From Jiangella muralis (GTDB lineage Bacteria > Actinomycetota > Actinomycetes > Jiangellales > Jiangellaceae), in contig NZ_LFXL01000031.1 of NCBI RefSeq assembly GCF_001270745.1, forward strand, positions 62,001 through 126,000: a stretch of DNA of 64,000 nt, given 5' to 3'. Position 1 is the stretch's first letter; the number at the start of each line of letters is the position of its first letter. Position numbers and translations under genes: made by a program. Shown piece after piece: positions 18,087 to 25,915 of the stretch. Below the pieces are notes generated by a model. The model worked only from the letters and a program-made list of their open reading frames with translations. It was not told the origin of the DNA and ran no database searches.

Positions 18087-19142
18087 GTGTCCGCAGCCAC
18101 CACTGCCCCAGCGCCCGCGAGGGGCGGCCATGGGGTTGCCACCGATGCCATCGATGCAGTCGGCAAGGCGCCGCCGGTCGAGGTCGGCGACGGCCTCCAC
18201 ACCGAGACAGAGGCCGGGCCAGACCACGTCCCGACCGGGGCCGGGGGCGACCACGTCCGGACCGGGCCCGGGCCCGACCACCTCTCGACCGGGGCCGGGC
18301 CTGGCCACATCCAGACCGCGACCGGTGCGCCGAACCAGTTCGGCCGAGACAGGCTGGATGCCGACGTAGAAGGCGTACGCCAGAGCGCTGGCTACCGGCG
18401 TCCGAACGGTCCGGCGCGGCGCAACGACGACAGCCTGATCGGGCAGCTGAACGCCGAATGGCTCCGGCTGTGCTCCGACCCGGCCTCCCGTTCGGCGGCC
18501 GGGCGTTGGCGGCTGGCCGGAGTCCGTTCGCTGGACGACCTCGAGGCGGCTGTTCGGCGCGACGCCGACGGGGTGTTGCTGCCGATGCTGCGAGCCGGTC
18601 AGAGCGGCGACGGGCTGGCACTGCGGTCGGTGTTCCAGCTCATGCTGGGGAAGGCGGTCCGCATCGCCGGCACGCACGCCGGGCGCGACTCGCGGGCCAG
18701 CCTCGAGCAGGCCGCTGTGACGGCGCTGTGGACGGTGATCGCGAGGTATCCGGTCGAGCGGCGGCCGGTGAAGGTCGCGGCGAACATCGCGATGGACACG
18801 CTGCGGCTGACGGTGAACGAGCTCGCGCACCAGCGGCACGAGACGCCGTCGAGCCCCGAGCAGCTGCACCCGGCCGATGACGACGGGACGCCGCCTGATC
18901 GAGCCCGTGCGGGCGGCCCGCCTGACTTGGAGCTGCTCGACCTGCTCGCCTGGGCGGTCGGCAACGGAACGGTCAGCCGAGAGGATGCGGCGTTGCTGAT
19001 CGACATCTACGCGCCCGCTCCCGGCCACGCGGGCGGCAGCGCGGCAGCCGACCGACACGGCATCAGGTGGGCCGCCGCTCGTCAACGCGCCAGCCGGGCG
19101 ACACGACGCATCGCCGAGGCCGTGCGCGCGGACGGCTTCTAG
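18087..19142 (+). CDS. Degenerate sigma-factor-like protein with tandem-repeat N-terminus
   Basis: A 351-residue protein starting at GTG 18087, six bases after GGAGGGA. Residues about 44-79 are four tandem nine-residue repeats of the form GPDHVxTGA. The C-terminal two-thirds resembles a worn ECF-type sigma factor: a region-2-like helix set (LRSVFQLMLGKAVRIAGTHA) and a region-4-like helix-turn-helix (VSREDAALLIDIYAP, then AADRHGIRWAAARQRASRAT). The HTH with the R-x-R-x-SRA ending is the best evidence. The sigma role is inference; it could also be a sigma-derived DNA-binding protein. Confidence 0.6.
   Translation: MSAATTAPAPARGGHGVATDAIDAVGKAPPVEVGDGLHTETEAGPDHVPTGAGGDHVRTGPGPDHLSTGAGPGHIQTATGAPNQFGRDRLDADVEGVRQSAGYRRPNGPARRNDDSLIGQLNAEWLRLCSDPASRSAAGRWRLAGVRSLDDLEAAVRRDADGVLLPMLRAGQSGDGLALRSVFQLMLGKAVRIAGTHAGRDSRASLEQAAVTALWTVIARYPVERRPVKVAANIAMDTLRLTVNELAHQRHETPSSPEQLHPADDDGTPPDRARAGGPPDLELLDLLAWAVGNGTVSREDAALLIDIYAPAPGHAGGSAAADRHGIRWAAARQRASRATRRIAEAVRADGF
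18216..18323 (+). repeat. Four 27-bp tandem repeats in the sigma-like gene
   Basis: Four in-frame units encode GPDHVPTGA, GGDHVRTGP, GPDHLSTGA and GPGHIQTAT. The period is 27 bases, so copy-number change keeps the frame. The His-Asp rich unit could bind metal or simply act as a linker. Confidence 0.75.
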
Positions 19143-19198
19143 GACGGAGTCGGGGGAACGCGGGGTCAGGCGCTCGCAGGGTCAGGCGCTCGCGGGAG

Positions 19199-20659
19199 TC
19201 AGGCACGCTCGGGGACGGGCGGACGTGGGGCGCGACGTCGGATGGCGAGGGCCATCGCGGCGGCCATGGCGCAGAGGGCGCCGGCGCCGATCCAGGCCAG
19301 GTCGTAGCTGCCGTAGGCGTCACGCGTCAGGCCGGCGCCGAACGCGACCAGCGCGGCGCCGATCTGGTGCGATGCCAGGACCCAGCCGAAGACGATCGGG
19401 CCGGAAGCGCCGAAGTGCTCGCGGCACAGCGCGATCGTCGGCGGGACGGTGGCGACCCAGTCGAGGCCGTAGAAGACGATGAAGAACAGCATCGGCGGGT
19501 GCACCTCCCCGGCCAGCAGCAACGGCAGCACCATCAGCGACACCCCGCGCAGCGCGTAGTACACGCCGAGCAGCAGCCGCGGATCGAACCGGTCCGTCAG
19601 CCAGCCGGAGGCGACGGTGCCGATGAGGTCGAAGATGCCGATCACCGCGAGCAGTCCCGCGGCCGTCGTGACCGGCATGCCGTGGTCGTGGGCGGCGGGG
19701 ACGAAGTGGGTGCCGACGAGGCCGTTGGTCGACGCGCCGCAGATGGCGAAGGTGCCCGCCAGCAGCCAGAACGCCTTGGTGCGGGCGGCCGTCGTCAGGG
19801 CGGTGATCGCCCGGCGGCCCGCGCCCGGCGCCGACGAGGCCGAGCGCGGGACGGCCGAGGGCGGCGCGGCGGACGATCCGGACGAGGATGAGGTGGGCAG
19901 CGAGGCAGGGCTTGCGACCGCCGCGGATGCGACGGGCGCAGCAGTCATAGCGGGCCCAGCAGGCCCAGCGGGTCCAGCAGGCGCAGCGGACGCGGGAGTA
20001 GCGCCAGAACCCGGCGCGGAGGCGCCGTACGGGAGCAGCCCGACGTCGGCGGGGTGGTCGCGGAGGAGGAACCAGATCAGCGGCACAGCGGCCAGCGCCA
20101 CCCCGCTGACCAGCAGCGAAGCGGGCCGCCAGCCGTGGTCGGACACCAGGACGGCCAGCAGCGGCAGGAACACCAGCTGGCCGGTCGCCGTGCCGGCGGT
20201 GAGGATGCCGGAGACGAGGCCGCGCCGGGCGACGAACCAGCGGTCGGTGACGGTGGCGACGAAGGCGAGGGCCATCGAGCCGGTCCCGATGCCGACGAGC
20301 AGGCCCCAGCAGAGCACCAGCTGCCAGCTCGCCGTCATGAAGACGGTCAGCCCGCTCCCCACCGCGACCAGCGACAGCGCGGCGGCGACCACCCGGCGCA
20401 TGCCGAACCGCTCCATCAGCGCGGCCGCGAACGGTGACATCAGGCCGTACAGCATGATGTTGACGGAGATCGCGAACGAGATGGTGCCGTGCGACCAGCC
20501 GAACTCGTCACGGAACGGCTCGATCATCACGCTCGGCGTCGCCCGGAACGCCGCCGCCCCGACCAGCGCGACGAATGCGACGAGCGCCACCCACCAGGCG
20601 CGGTGCACGCGGCCGGGGGAACGCTGGGAGGTCGGGCGGGCGGCCACGGTCTGCGTCAC
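19199..20659 (-). CDS. MFS transporter, oxalate/formate-antiporter-like (OFA/MCT type)
   Basis: A 486-residue transporter with 12 predicted helices in two halves, separated by a long Ala/Ser/Pro-rich cytosolic loop (roughly residues 195-260). The first half has PFRDEFGWSHGTISFAISVN, the OFA/monocarboxylate signature after helix 1. The second half repeats a similar pattern (LLAVIGIFDLIGTVASGWLTDR). GTG 20659 is chosen because the protein then begins VVVTQTVAARPTS just before helix 1; the in-frame extension to 20914 runs into the divergent AraC gene. A carboxylate substrate is likely but unproven, and the AraC-type gene next door is its probable regulator. Confidence 0.8.
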   Translation of the reverse strand: MTQTVAARPTSQRSPGRVHRAWWVALVAFVALVGAAAFRATPSVMIEPFRDEFGWSHGTISFAISVNIMLYGLMSPFAAALMERFGMRRVVAAALSLVAVGSGLTVFMTASWQLVLCWGLLVGIGTGSMALAFVATVTDRWFVARRGLVSGILTAGTATGQLVFLPLLAVLVSDHGWRPASLLVSGVALAAVPLIWFLLRDHPADVGLLPYGASAPGSGATPASAAPAGPAGPAGPAMTAAPVASAAVASPASLPTSSSSGSSAAPPSAVPRSASSAPGAGRRAITALTTAARTKAFWLLAGTFAICGASTNGLVGTHFVPAAHDHGMPVTTAAGLLAVIGIFDLIGTVASGWLTDRFDPRLLLGVYYALRGVSLMVLPLLLAGEVHPPMLFFIVFYGLDWVATVPPTIALCREHFGASGPIVFGWVLASHQIGAALVAFGAGLTRDAYGSYDLAWIGAGALCAMAAAMALAIRRRAPRPPVPERA

Positions 20660-20731
20660 GACGACGATCGTGCGGCATGACCACCGAAGCGCACCAGTGG
20701 CCCGGCAGCCACTCTGTGAAAGGATCCAGCC

Positions 20732-21691
20732 ATGACGCATCGCGTGGTCGTGCTGGCGCGGCACGGCGTGATCCCGTTCGAGTTGTCCATCCCCGCGCGC
20801 ATCTTCGGCGCGGCCCGGACGGCGGACGGCCGGGCGCTGTACGACGTGCGCACCTGCGGCCTCGCGACGGGGACGGTGCGCACCGAGGCCGACTTCGACG
20901 TGGTCGTCAGGCACGGCGCCGAGGCACTCGAGGCGGCCGACACCGTCGTCGTCCCCGCGTCGTACGAGACGACGAGCATCTCACGCGAGGGCACCCTCCC
21001 GGACGACCTCGCGGCGGCCTTCGCGGCGATGCCGCCGGGAACCCGCCTCGTCTCCATCTGCACCGGCGCGTTCGCGCTGGCCGCCGCCGGCCTGCTCGAC
21101 GGGCGCCCGGCGACGACGCACTGGCGCGGCGCCGCGCGCTTCGCGGAGCTGTTCCCGCAGGTCAAGCTCGACCCCGACGTCCTGTTCGTGGACGACGGCG
21201 ACATCCTGACGTCCGCGGGGGTCGCCGCCGGCATCGACCTGTGCCTGCACATCGTCCGCCGCGACTTCGGCACCGCCGTCGCCAATCGCGCCGCCCGCCG
21301 CTGCCTCGTCCCGCCGTGGCGCGACGGCGGCCAGGCGCAGTACGTCGACCAGCCGGTCCCGGAGCCGGCCGCGACCACCACCGCCGACGCCCGCGCCTGG
21401 GCGCTCGCGCATCTCGACCAGCCGCTCACCCTCGACGACCTCGCCGGACGGCAGGCGATGAGCGTCCGCACGTTCACCCGCCGGTTCCGCCAGGAGGTGG
21501 GCGTCAGCCCCGGCCAGTGGCTGATCCAGCAGCGCGTCGACCGCGCCCGCCACCTGCTCGAGGACAGCGACCTCGCCGTCGACGAGGTGGCCCGCCGCTG
21601 CGGCTTCGGCACGGCCGCCTCCATGCGCCAGCACCTGCGCGCCAGCCTGGGCGTGTCGCCGTCCGGCTACCGCCGAACGTTCCGGTCGTGA
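20732..21691 (+). CDS. AraC-family regulator with GATase1/DJ-1-like sensor domain
   Basis: A 319-residue regulator of the FtrA/GlxA type. The N-terminal DJ-1/PfpI-like domain has the elbow VSICTGAFALAAAGLLDGRP with the conserved Cys and the following ATTHW. The C-terminal AraC double helix-turn-helix reads LDQPLTLDDLAGRQAMSVRT, then RRCGFGTAASMRQHLRASLG. AAAGGA lies seven bases before the ATG. It is divergent from the MFS gene across 72 bases and so probably controls it in response to a small molecule bound in the N-terminal domain. Confidence 0.9.
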   Translation: MTHRVVVLARHGVIPFELSIPARIFGAARTADGRALYDVRTCGLATGTVRTEADFDVVVRHGAEALEAADTVVVPASYETTSISREGTLPDDLAAAFAAMPPGTRLVSICTGAFALAAAGLLDGRPATTHWRGAARFAELFPQVKLDPDVLFVDDGDILTSAGVAAGIDLCLHIVRRDFGTAVANRAARRCLVPPWRDGGQAQYVDQPVPEPAATTTADARAWALAHLDQPLTLDDLAGRQAMSVRTFTRRFRQEVGVSPGQWLIQQRVDRARHLLEDSDLAVDEVARRCGFGTAASMRQHLRASLGVSPSGYRRTFRS

Positions 21692-21703
21692 GATCGTCCC
21701 GTC

Positions 21704-22192
21704 GTGTTCCACGTCGTCTTCTACGAACCGCGCATCCCGCCGAACACCGGCAACGCGATCCGCTTGGTCGCGGCCACCGGCGCGCACCTGCACCTGATCC
21801 GTCCGCTCGGCTTCGACCTCGATGACGCCAAGCTGCGCCGGGCCGGCCTCGACTACCACGACCTCGCCGACGTGACGGTGCACGACGATCTCGCCGCGGC
21901 CTGGGCGGCGCTGACGCCGGACCGCGTCTACGCGTTCGCCACCACGGGCAGCACCAGGCACAGCGACATCGCCTACCAGGCCGGCGACGTGCTGCTGTTC
22001 GGCCCGGAGCCGACCGGCCTGCCGCCCGAGGTGCTCGCCGACCAGAAGATCACCGACCGCGTCCGCATCCCGATGCTGGCCGGACGGCGCTCGCTCAACC
22101 TGTCGAACTCGGCCGCCGTCGCCGTCTACGAGGCGTGGCGCCAGCACGACTACGCCGGCGCCCAGGGTGTGCCTCCCGGGTCTCGGCCGTAG
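21704..22192 (+). CDS. trmL: tRNA (cytidine(34)-2'-O)-methyltransferase TrmL
   Basis: A 162-residue SPOUT-class methyltransferase that methylates the wobble base of certain tRNAs. It starts at GTG 21704 (FHVVFYEPRIPPNTGNAIRL, the family opening). The knotted SAM site is formed by LLFGPEPTGLP and RSLNLSNSAAVAVYEAWRQ. The last eight or so residues (VPPGSRP and the stop) are encoded by the left arm of an inverted-repeat element, so the native C-terminus may have been replaced. It lies 12 bases after the AraC gene. Confidence 0.92.
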   Translation: MFHVVFYEPRIPPNTGNAIRLVAATGAHLHLIRPLGFDLDDAKLRRAGLDYHDLADVTVHDDLAAAWAALTPDRVYAFATTGSTRHSDIAYQAGDVLLFGPEPTGLPPEVLADQKITDRVRIPMLAGRRSLNLSNSAAVAVYEAWRQHDYAGAQGVPPGSRP

Positions 22193-22326
22193 CGAGCGGC
22201 GTCCAGGTGGATGCCTCGCAAGGCCGAGGAAGGAGTCATAGCGGGGTTCTATGGCGACCGACGAGAACGCAGCGAGGCGCCGCCTGGGCGCCGCGCAGTA
22301 GGCCACGGACCTGGGAGGCACACCCT
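22164..22326. repeat. 163-bp structured element with 18-bp terminal inverted repeats
   Basis: The ends 22164-22181 and 22309-22326 are reverse complements at 17 of 18 positions. Inside are three hairpins. The first closes with CTCGGCC/GGCCGAG (22182-22188 and 22222-22228) over GCGAG/CTCGC and GCGTCC/GGATGC with an AGGT loop at 22205-22208. The second is CATAG/CTATG (22237-22253). The third is GGCGC/GCGCC (22276-22292). The left arm overlaps the last codons of trmL and supplies its stop. This could be a miniature transposable element or a structured RNA in the leader of the decarboxylase gene. Confidence 0.7.
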
Positions 22327-22370
22327 TGGTCACCCGGTCCGTCACACGCCCCCGGGAGTACGGTCGGCCC

Positions 22371-23843
22371 ATGGAACGTCCCGAGCCCCTCCCCGACCTG
22401 GACTGGACCCCGGACCGCGCCGCCGAGTTCGGCCAGAGCGCGCTGGAGTTGTGGACGGAATACCTGCGGCGGCTGCCCGCGATGCCGGTCACGCACCCGC
22501 ACACGCCGGCGCAGACCCGGGCCGCCGTCCTCGCCGGGCGCGACGTGCCGGACAAGCCGCTCGGCGACGACGAACTCCTCGACCACCTGCGCACCGTCGT
22601 GTTCGAGCACGGCGCGCAGACGGGCCACGGCGGCTTCATGGCGTTCATCACCGGCGCCGGCACGGTGCCGGGCGCGCCGGCCGCGCTGCTGGCGGCCGGC
22701 ATCAACCAGAACCTCGGCGGCTGGCCGCTCGGTCCCGCCGCGACCGAGATCGAGAACCACGTCCTGGCCTGGTTCGCGGCCAGGCTCGGCCTGCCCGCGC
22801 AGTCGTCCGGCGCGTTCGTCACCGGCGGCGCGACCGCGAACCTCATGGCGCTGGCGGTCGCCCGCGACGCGCTGGCCGGCTGGGACGTGCGGCGCGACGG
22901 CGTCTCGGCCGGGCCGCCGCTGGCGATCTACGCCTCCGACGACGTGCACGAGACCGTCGACCGCGCCGCCGACCTGCTCGGGCTCGGCACCGCGGCGGTC
23001 CGGCGCATCGCGACGGACGACCGGTTCCGGCTCCGCCCGGACGCGGTCGCGGCGGCGATCGAGCGCGACCTCGCCGACGGCGTCCGCCCGCTGGCCGTCG
23101 TCGCCACGGCCGGGACGACCGAGCTGGGCGCGATCGACCCGCTGGAGGCACTGGCCGACGTCGCGCGAGAGCACGGCTGCTGGTTCCATGTCGACGCCGC
23201 GTACGGCGGGCCGGCGGCGATGGTGGACGAGCTACGCCCGGCGTTCGCCGGCATCGAGCGGGCCGACTCCATCACCTGCGACCCGCACAAGTGGCTGAAC
23301 ATGCCGATCTCGGCCAGCCTCGTGCTGTTCCGCGACCCGTCCCGGCACGTCGCCGCGTTCACGCTGCAGCCCGACTACACCAAGCTCGACGCCGAGGTCG
23401 AGAGCGACATGATGCTGCGCTACCAGTGGACGCCGCAGTTCACCCGTCCGTTCGACGCGCTGCCGGTCTGGGTGTCGCTGCTCGCGCAGGGCTGGGACGC
23501 GAGCGCGCGGCGCATCCGCCACGACGTCGAGCTGGCCGGCTGGCTGCACCACCTGGTCGGCGAGCACGACGAGCTGGAGGCGCTGGCCGACCCCGAGCTG
23601 TCCATCGTCTGCTTCCGCTACGTCCCGCCGGGCCCGCACGACGCCGCCTACCTCGACGACCTCAACGAACGCATCCTGTACGCCGTCCAGCGGGCCGGCC
23701 GGGTCTACCCGTCGAACGCCGTGGTCGCGGGCCGGTACGCGATCCGCGCCTGCCTGATCAGCTACCGCACCGAGGCCGAACACGTCGAGGCCCTGGTGGA
23801 CGACGTCGTCGCCCACGGCCGGCGGCTGCACGCCGAAGGCTAG
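22371..23843 (+). CDS. PLP-dependent group II amino-acid decarboxylase (aromatic-L-amino-acid type)
   Basis: A 490-residue PLP decarboxylase. The cofactor Lys307 is in CDPHKWLNMP. The cofactor-stacking and Asp segment is WFHVDAAYGGPAAM, and the phosphate-binding Gly/Thr region is FVTGGATANLMALAVARDA. The C-terminal part ends in IRACLISYRTEAEHV, typical of the pyridoxal_deC family. Substrate choice among tyrosine, tryptophan, DOPA and similar amino acids is not readable. ATG 22371 is preferred; 15 further upstream codons are open but overlap the inverted-repeat element. Its stop shares a CTAG tetranucleotide with the convergent prenyl transferase stop. Confidence 0.9.
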   Translation: MERPEPLPDLDWTPDRAAEFGQSALELWTEYLRRLPAMPVTHPHTPAQTRAAVLAGRDVPDKPLGDDELLDHLRTVVFEHGAQTGHGGFMAFITGAGTVPGAPAALLAAGINQNLGGWPLGPAATEIENHVLAWFAARLGLPAQSSGAFVTGGATANLMALAVARDALAGWDVRRDGVSAGPPLAIYASDDVHETVDRAADLLGLGTAAVRRIATDDRFRLRPDAVAAAIERDLADGVRPLAVVATAGTTELGAIDPLEALADVAREHGCWFHVDAAYGGPAAMVDELRPAFAGIERADSITCDPHKWLNMPISASLVLFRDPSRHVAAFTLQPDYTKLDAEVESDMMLRYQWTPQFTRPFDALPVWVSLLAQGWDASARRIRHDVELAGWLHHLVGEHDELEALADPELSIVCFRYVPPGPHDAAYLDDLNERILYAVQRAGRVYPSNAVVAGRYAIRACLISYRTEAEHVEALVDDVVAHGRRLHAEG

Positions 23844-24589
23844 GAGGGGCGGGCTCGCCGCGCGTACGTGCGCAGCGCCCGCAGGAAGTCGACCTGGCGG
23901 AAGCCGGGCCAGTAGGCGTCGCAGAAATACAGCTCGGCCTGGGTGGACTGCCACAGCAGGAAGCCGGACAGCCGCTGCTCGCCGCTGGTCCGGATGACGA
24001 GGTCGGGATCCGGCTGACCGTGCGTGTACAGGTGCCGGGCGATGTCGTCGGGCGTGAGCCGGTCGGGGTCGCCGCCGTCGTCGAGGTACGAGCGGACGGC
24101 GTCGACGATCTCCTCGCGGCCGTCGTAGCCGATCGCGACCGTCAGCGCCGGCCCGGTCCGCCCGGCCGTCTCCCCGACGGCCCACTTCAGCGCCAGCCGG
24201 GTGGAGTCGGGCAGCAGGTCGAGCCGGCCGGCGACGTGCAGCCGCCACTCGTGCGCGGGATCGGCCAGCCGTAGCGCGACGACCTCCTCGACCATCCGCA
24301 TGAGGTGATCGACCTCGTCCGACCCGCGTTTGCGCAGGTTGTCGGCCGACGCCACGTACACCGTCACGTGCCCGACGCCGACGGCCGAACACCAGCCGAG
24401 CAGGTCGTCGACGTGCTCGGCGCCGAACCGGTGCCCGATCGACGGGTCCGCGTAGCCGGCCGCACGGGCCCAGCGCCGATTGCCGTCCATGACGACGGCG
24501 ACGTGCCGCGGCAGCCGGCCCGCGGCGAGCGACGCCGTCAGCCGCCGCGCGTACCACCGATACAGCAGCTCGCGCGGCGACAGCGCCAT
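23840..24589 (-). CDS. uppS: Isoprenyl transferase (cis-prenyl diphosphate synthase, UppS family)
   Basis: A 249-residue cis-prenyltransferase. The diphosphate-binding Asp35 is in AVVMDGNRRWAR. Later conserved parts are RTSGEQRLSGFLLWQSTQAE and the YFCDAYWPGFRQVDFLRAL C-terminus. It probably makes a Z-polyprenyl diphosphate for lipid-carrier synthesis; actinobacteria often have two, so this may be the shorter-chain or the decaprenyl/undecaprenyl enzyme. ATG 24589 shares one base with the stop of the M16 peptidase gene upstream (TGATG), so translation is coupled. Longer in-frame extensions into that gene are rejected. Confidence 0.9.
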   Translation of the reverse strand: MALSPRELLYRWYARRLTASLAAGRLPRHVAVVMDGNRRWARAAGYADPSIGHRFGAEHVDDLLGWCSAVGVGHVTVYVASADNLRKRGSDEVDHLMRMVEEVVALRLADPAHEWRLHVAGRLDLLPDSTRLALKWAVGETAGRTGPALTVAIGYDGREEIVDAVRSYLDDGGDPDRLTPDDIARHLYTHGQPDPDLVIRTSGEQRLSGFLLWQSTQAELYFCDAYWPGFRQVDFLRALRTYARRARPS

Positions 24590-25908
24590 CAACCCAGCAC
24601 GGCCTCGAACCGGCCGGCCGAGTCGAACGGCCCGACGACCGCCAGTGTCGGCGAGGCCGGCAGCAGCGCCCGGGCGAGGTCGGTGACCTGGTCGATCGTG
24701 ACGGCGTCGACCCGGGCAAGCAGTTGGTCGACGCTGGGCAGCTCGTCGTAGACCAGCTCGGCCTTGGCCAGCCGGCTCATCCGCGCGCTGGTGTCCTCGA
24801 GGCCGAGAACCAGCCCGCCGCGGGCCTGGCCCTTGCCGCGCTCCAGCTCCTCGGTCGTGACGCCGCCGCTGACGACCTCGGCCAGCACGGCGCGGCACAG
24901 CTCCAGCACCTGGTCGATCTTCTTCGGCTGGCAGCCGACGTAGACGCCGAGCAGCCCGGCCGCCGCATGCTGCGCCGCGTACGAGTAGACCGAGTACGCC
25001 AGCCCGCGCCGCTCGCGGACCTCCTGGAACAGCCGCGACGACATGCCGCCGCCGAGCGCCGCGTTCAGCACGCCGAGCGCGAACCGGCGCTCGTCGTTGC
25101 GGGCCAGCCCGGGAACCGCCAGCACGACGTTGGCCTGCTCGGTCGGCCGGTGCAGCAGCGTGACGCCCTGACCGGACGGCGGCGCGACCCCGCCGGTGCG
25201 CGGCGCCGCCGGCTCGTCGTCGCTGTCGAGGAAGCCGGCCGCTCCGAACGCCTTCTCGACCAGCGCAACGACGTCGTCGTGGCGGACGTTCCCGGCCACC
25301 GCGACGACCATGTTCCGGGCCAGGTAATGCTGCCGGTAGTAGTCGTCGACGGTGTCGCGGGCCATGCCGGTGATGCTGTCGACCGTGCCCAGGATGGACC
25401 GGCCCAGCGGGCTGTCGCCCCACATGTGCCCGGCCAGCAGATCGTGCACGGCGTCGGACGGGTCGTCGTCGCGCATGGCGATCTCTTCGAGGACGACCTC
25501 ACGCTCGCTCTCGACGTCGGCCGGCGTGATCAGCGACGACGTGACCATGTCGGCCACGACGTCGACCGCCAGCGGCAGGTCGGCGTCGAGCACCCGCGCG
25601 TAGTAGCAGGTGAACTCCTTGGCGGTGAACGCGTTGATCTCACCGCCGACGGACTCGATGGCCGCGGAGATGTCCAGGGCGGTGCGCTTCGGCGTCCCCT
25701 TGAACAGCAGGTGTTCGAGGTAGTGCGTGGCGCCGGCCTGGGTGGGCAGCTCGTCGACCGAGCCGACGCCCACCCAGATGCCGAAAGCGACCGACCGGAC
25801 CGTCGGCACGGCCTCGGTGACGATGCGCAGCCCGCCGGGGAGGACGGTACGGCGGACCAGTCCGCCCTCGTCCTCGCCCAGCAGCGTCCGCGTCGACGTG
25901 GTTGTCAC
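24589..25908 (-). CDS. M16-family zinc metallopeptidase (processing-peptidase-like)
   Basis: A 439-residue peptidase with the inverted zinc motif HYLEH (His62, Glu65, His66) in GATHYLEHLLFKGT, followed by the second metal Glu region SVGGEINAFTAKEFTCYYAR. The C-terminal half is a second, inactive M16 domain. It starts at GTG 25908, eight bases after the pnp stop, in the conserved pnp-M16 arrangement known from mycobacteria (Rv2783c/Rv2782c). It likely degrades or processes cytosolic peptides; the physiological substrate is not known. Confidence 0.92.
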   Translation of the reverse strand: MTTTSTRTLLGEDEGGLVRRTVLPGGLRIVTEAVPTVRSVAFGIWVGVGSVDELPTQAGATHYLEHLLFKGTPKRTALDISAAIESVGGEINAFTAKEFTCYYARVLDADLPLAVDVVADMVTSSLITPADVESEREVVLEEIAMRDDDPSDAVHDLLAGHMWGDSPLGRSILGTVDSITGMARDTVDDYYRQHYLARNMVVAVAGNVRHDDVVALVEKAFGAAGFLDSDDEPAAPRTGGVAPPSGQGVTLLHRPTEQANVVLAVPGLARNDERRFALGVLNAALGGGMSSRLFQEVRERRGLAYSVYSYAAQHAAAGLLGVYVGCQPKKIDQVLELCRAVLAEVVSGGVTTEELERGKGQARGGLVLGLEDTSARMSRLAKAELVYDELPSVDQLLARVDAVTIDQVTDLARALLPASPTLAVVGPFDSAGRFEAVLG

Positions 25909-25915
25909 GCGATCG

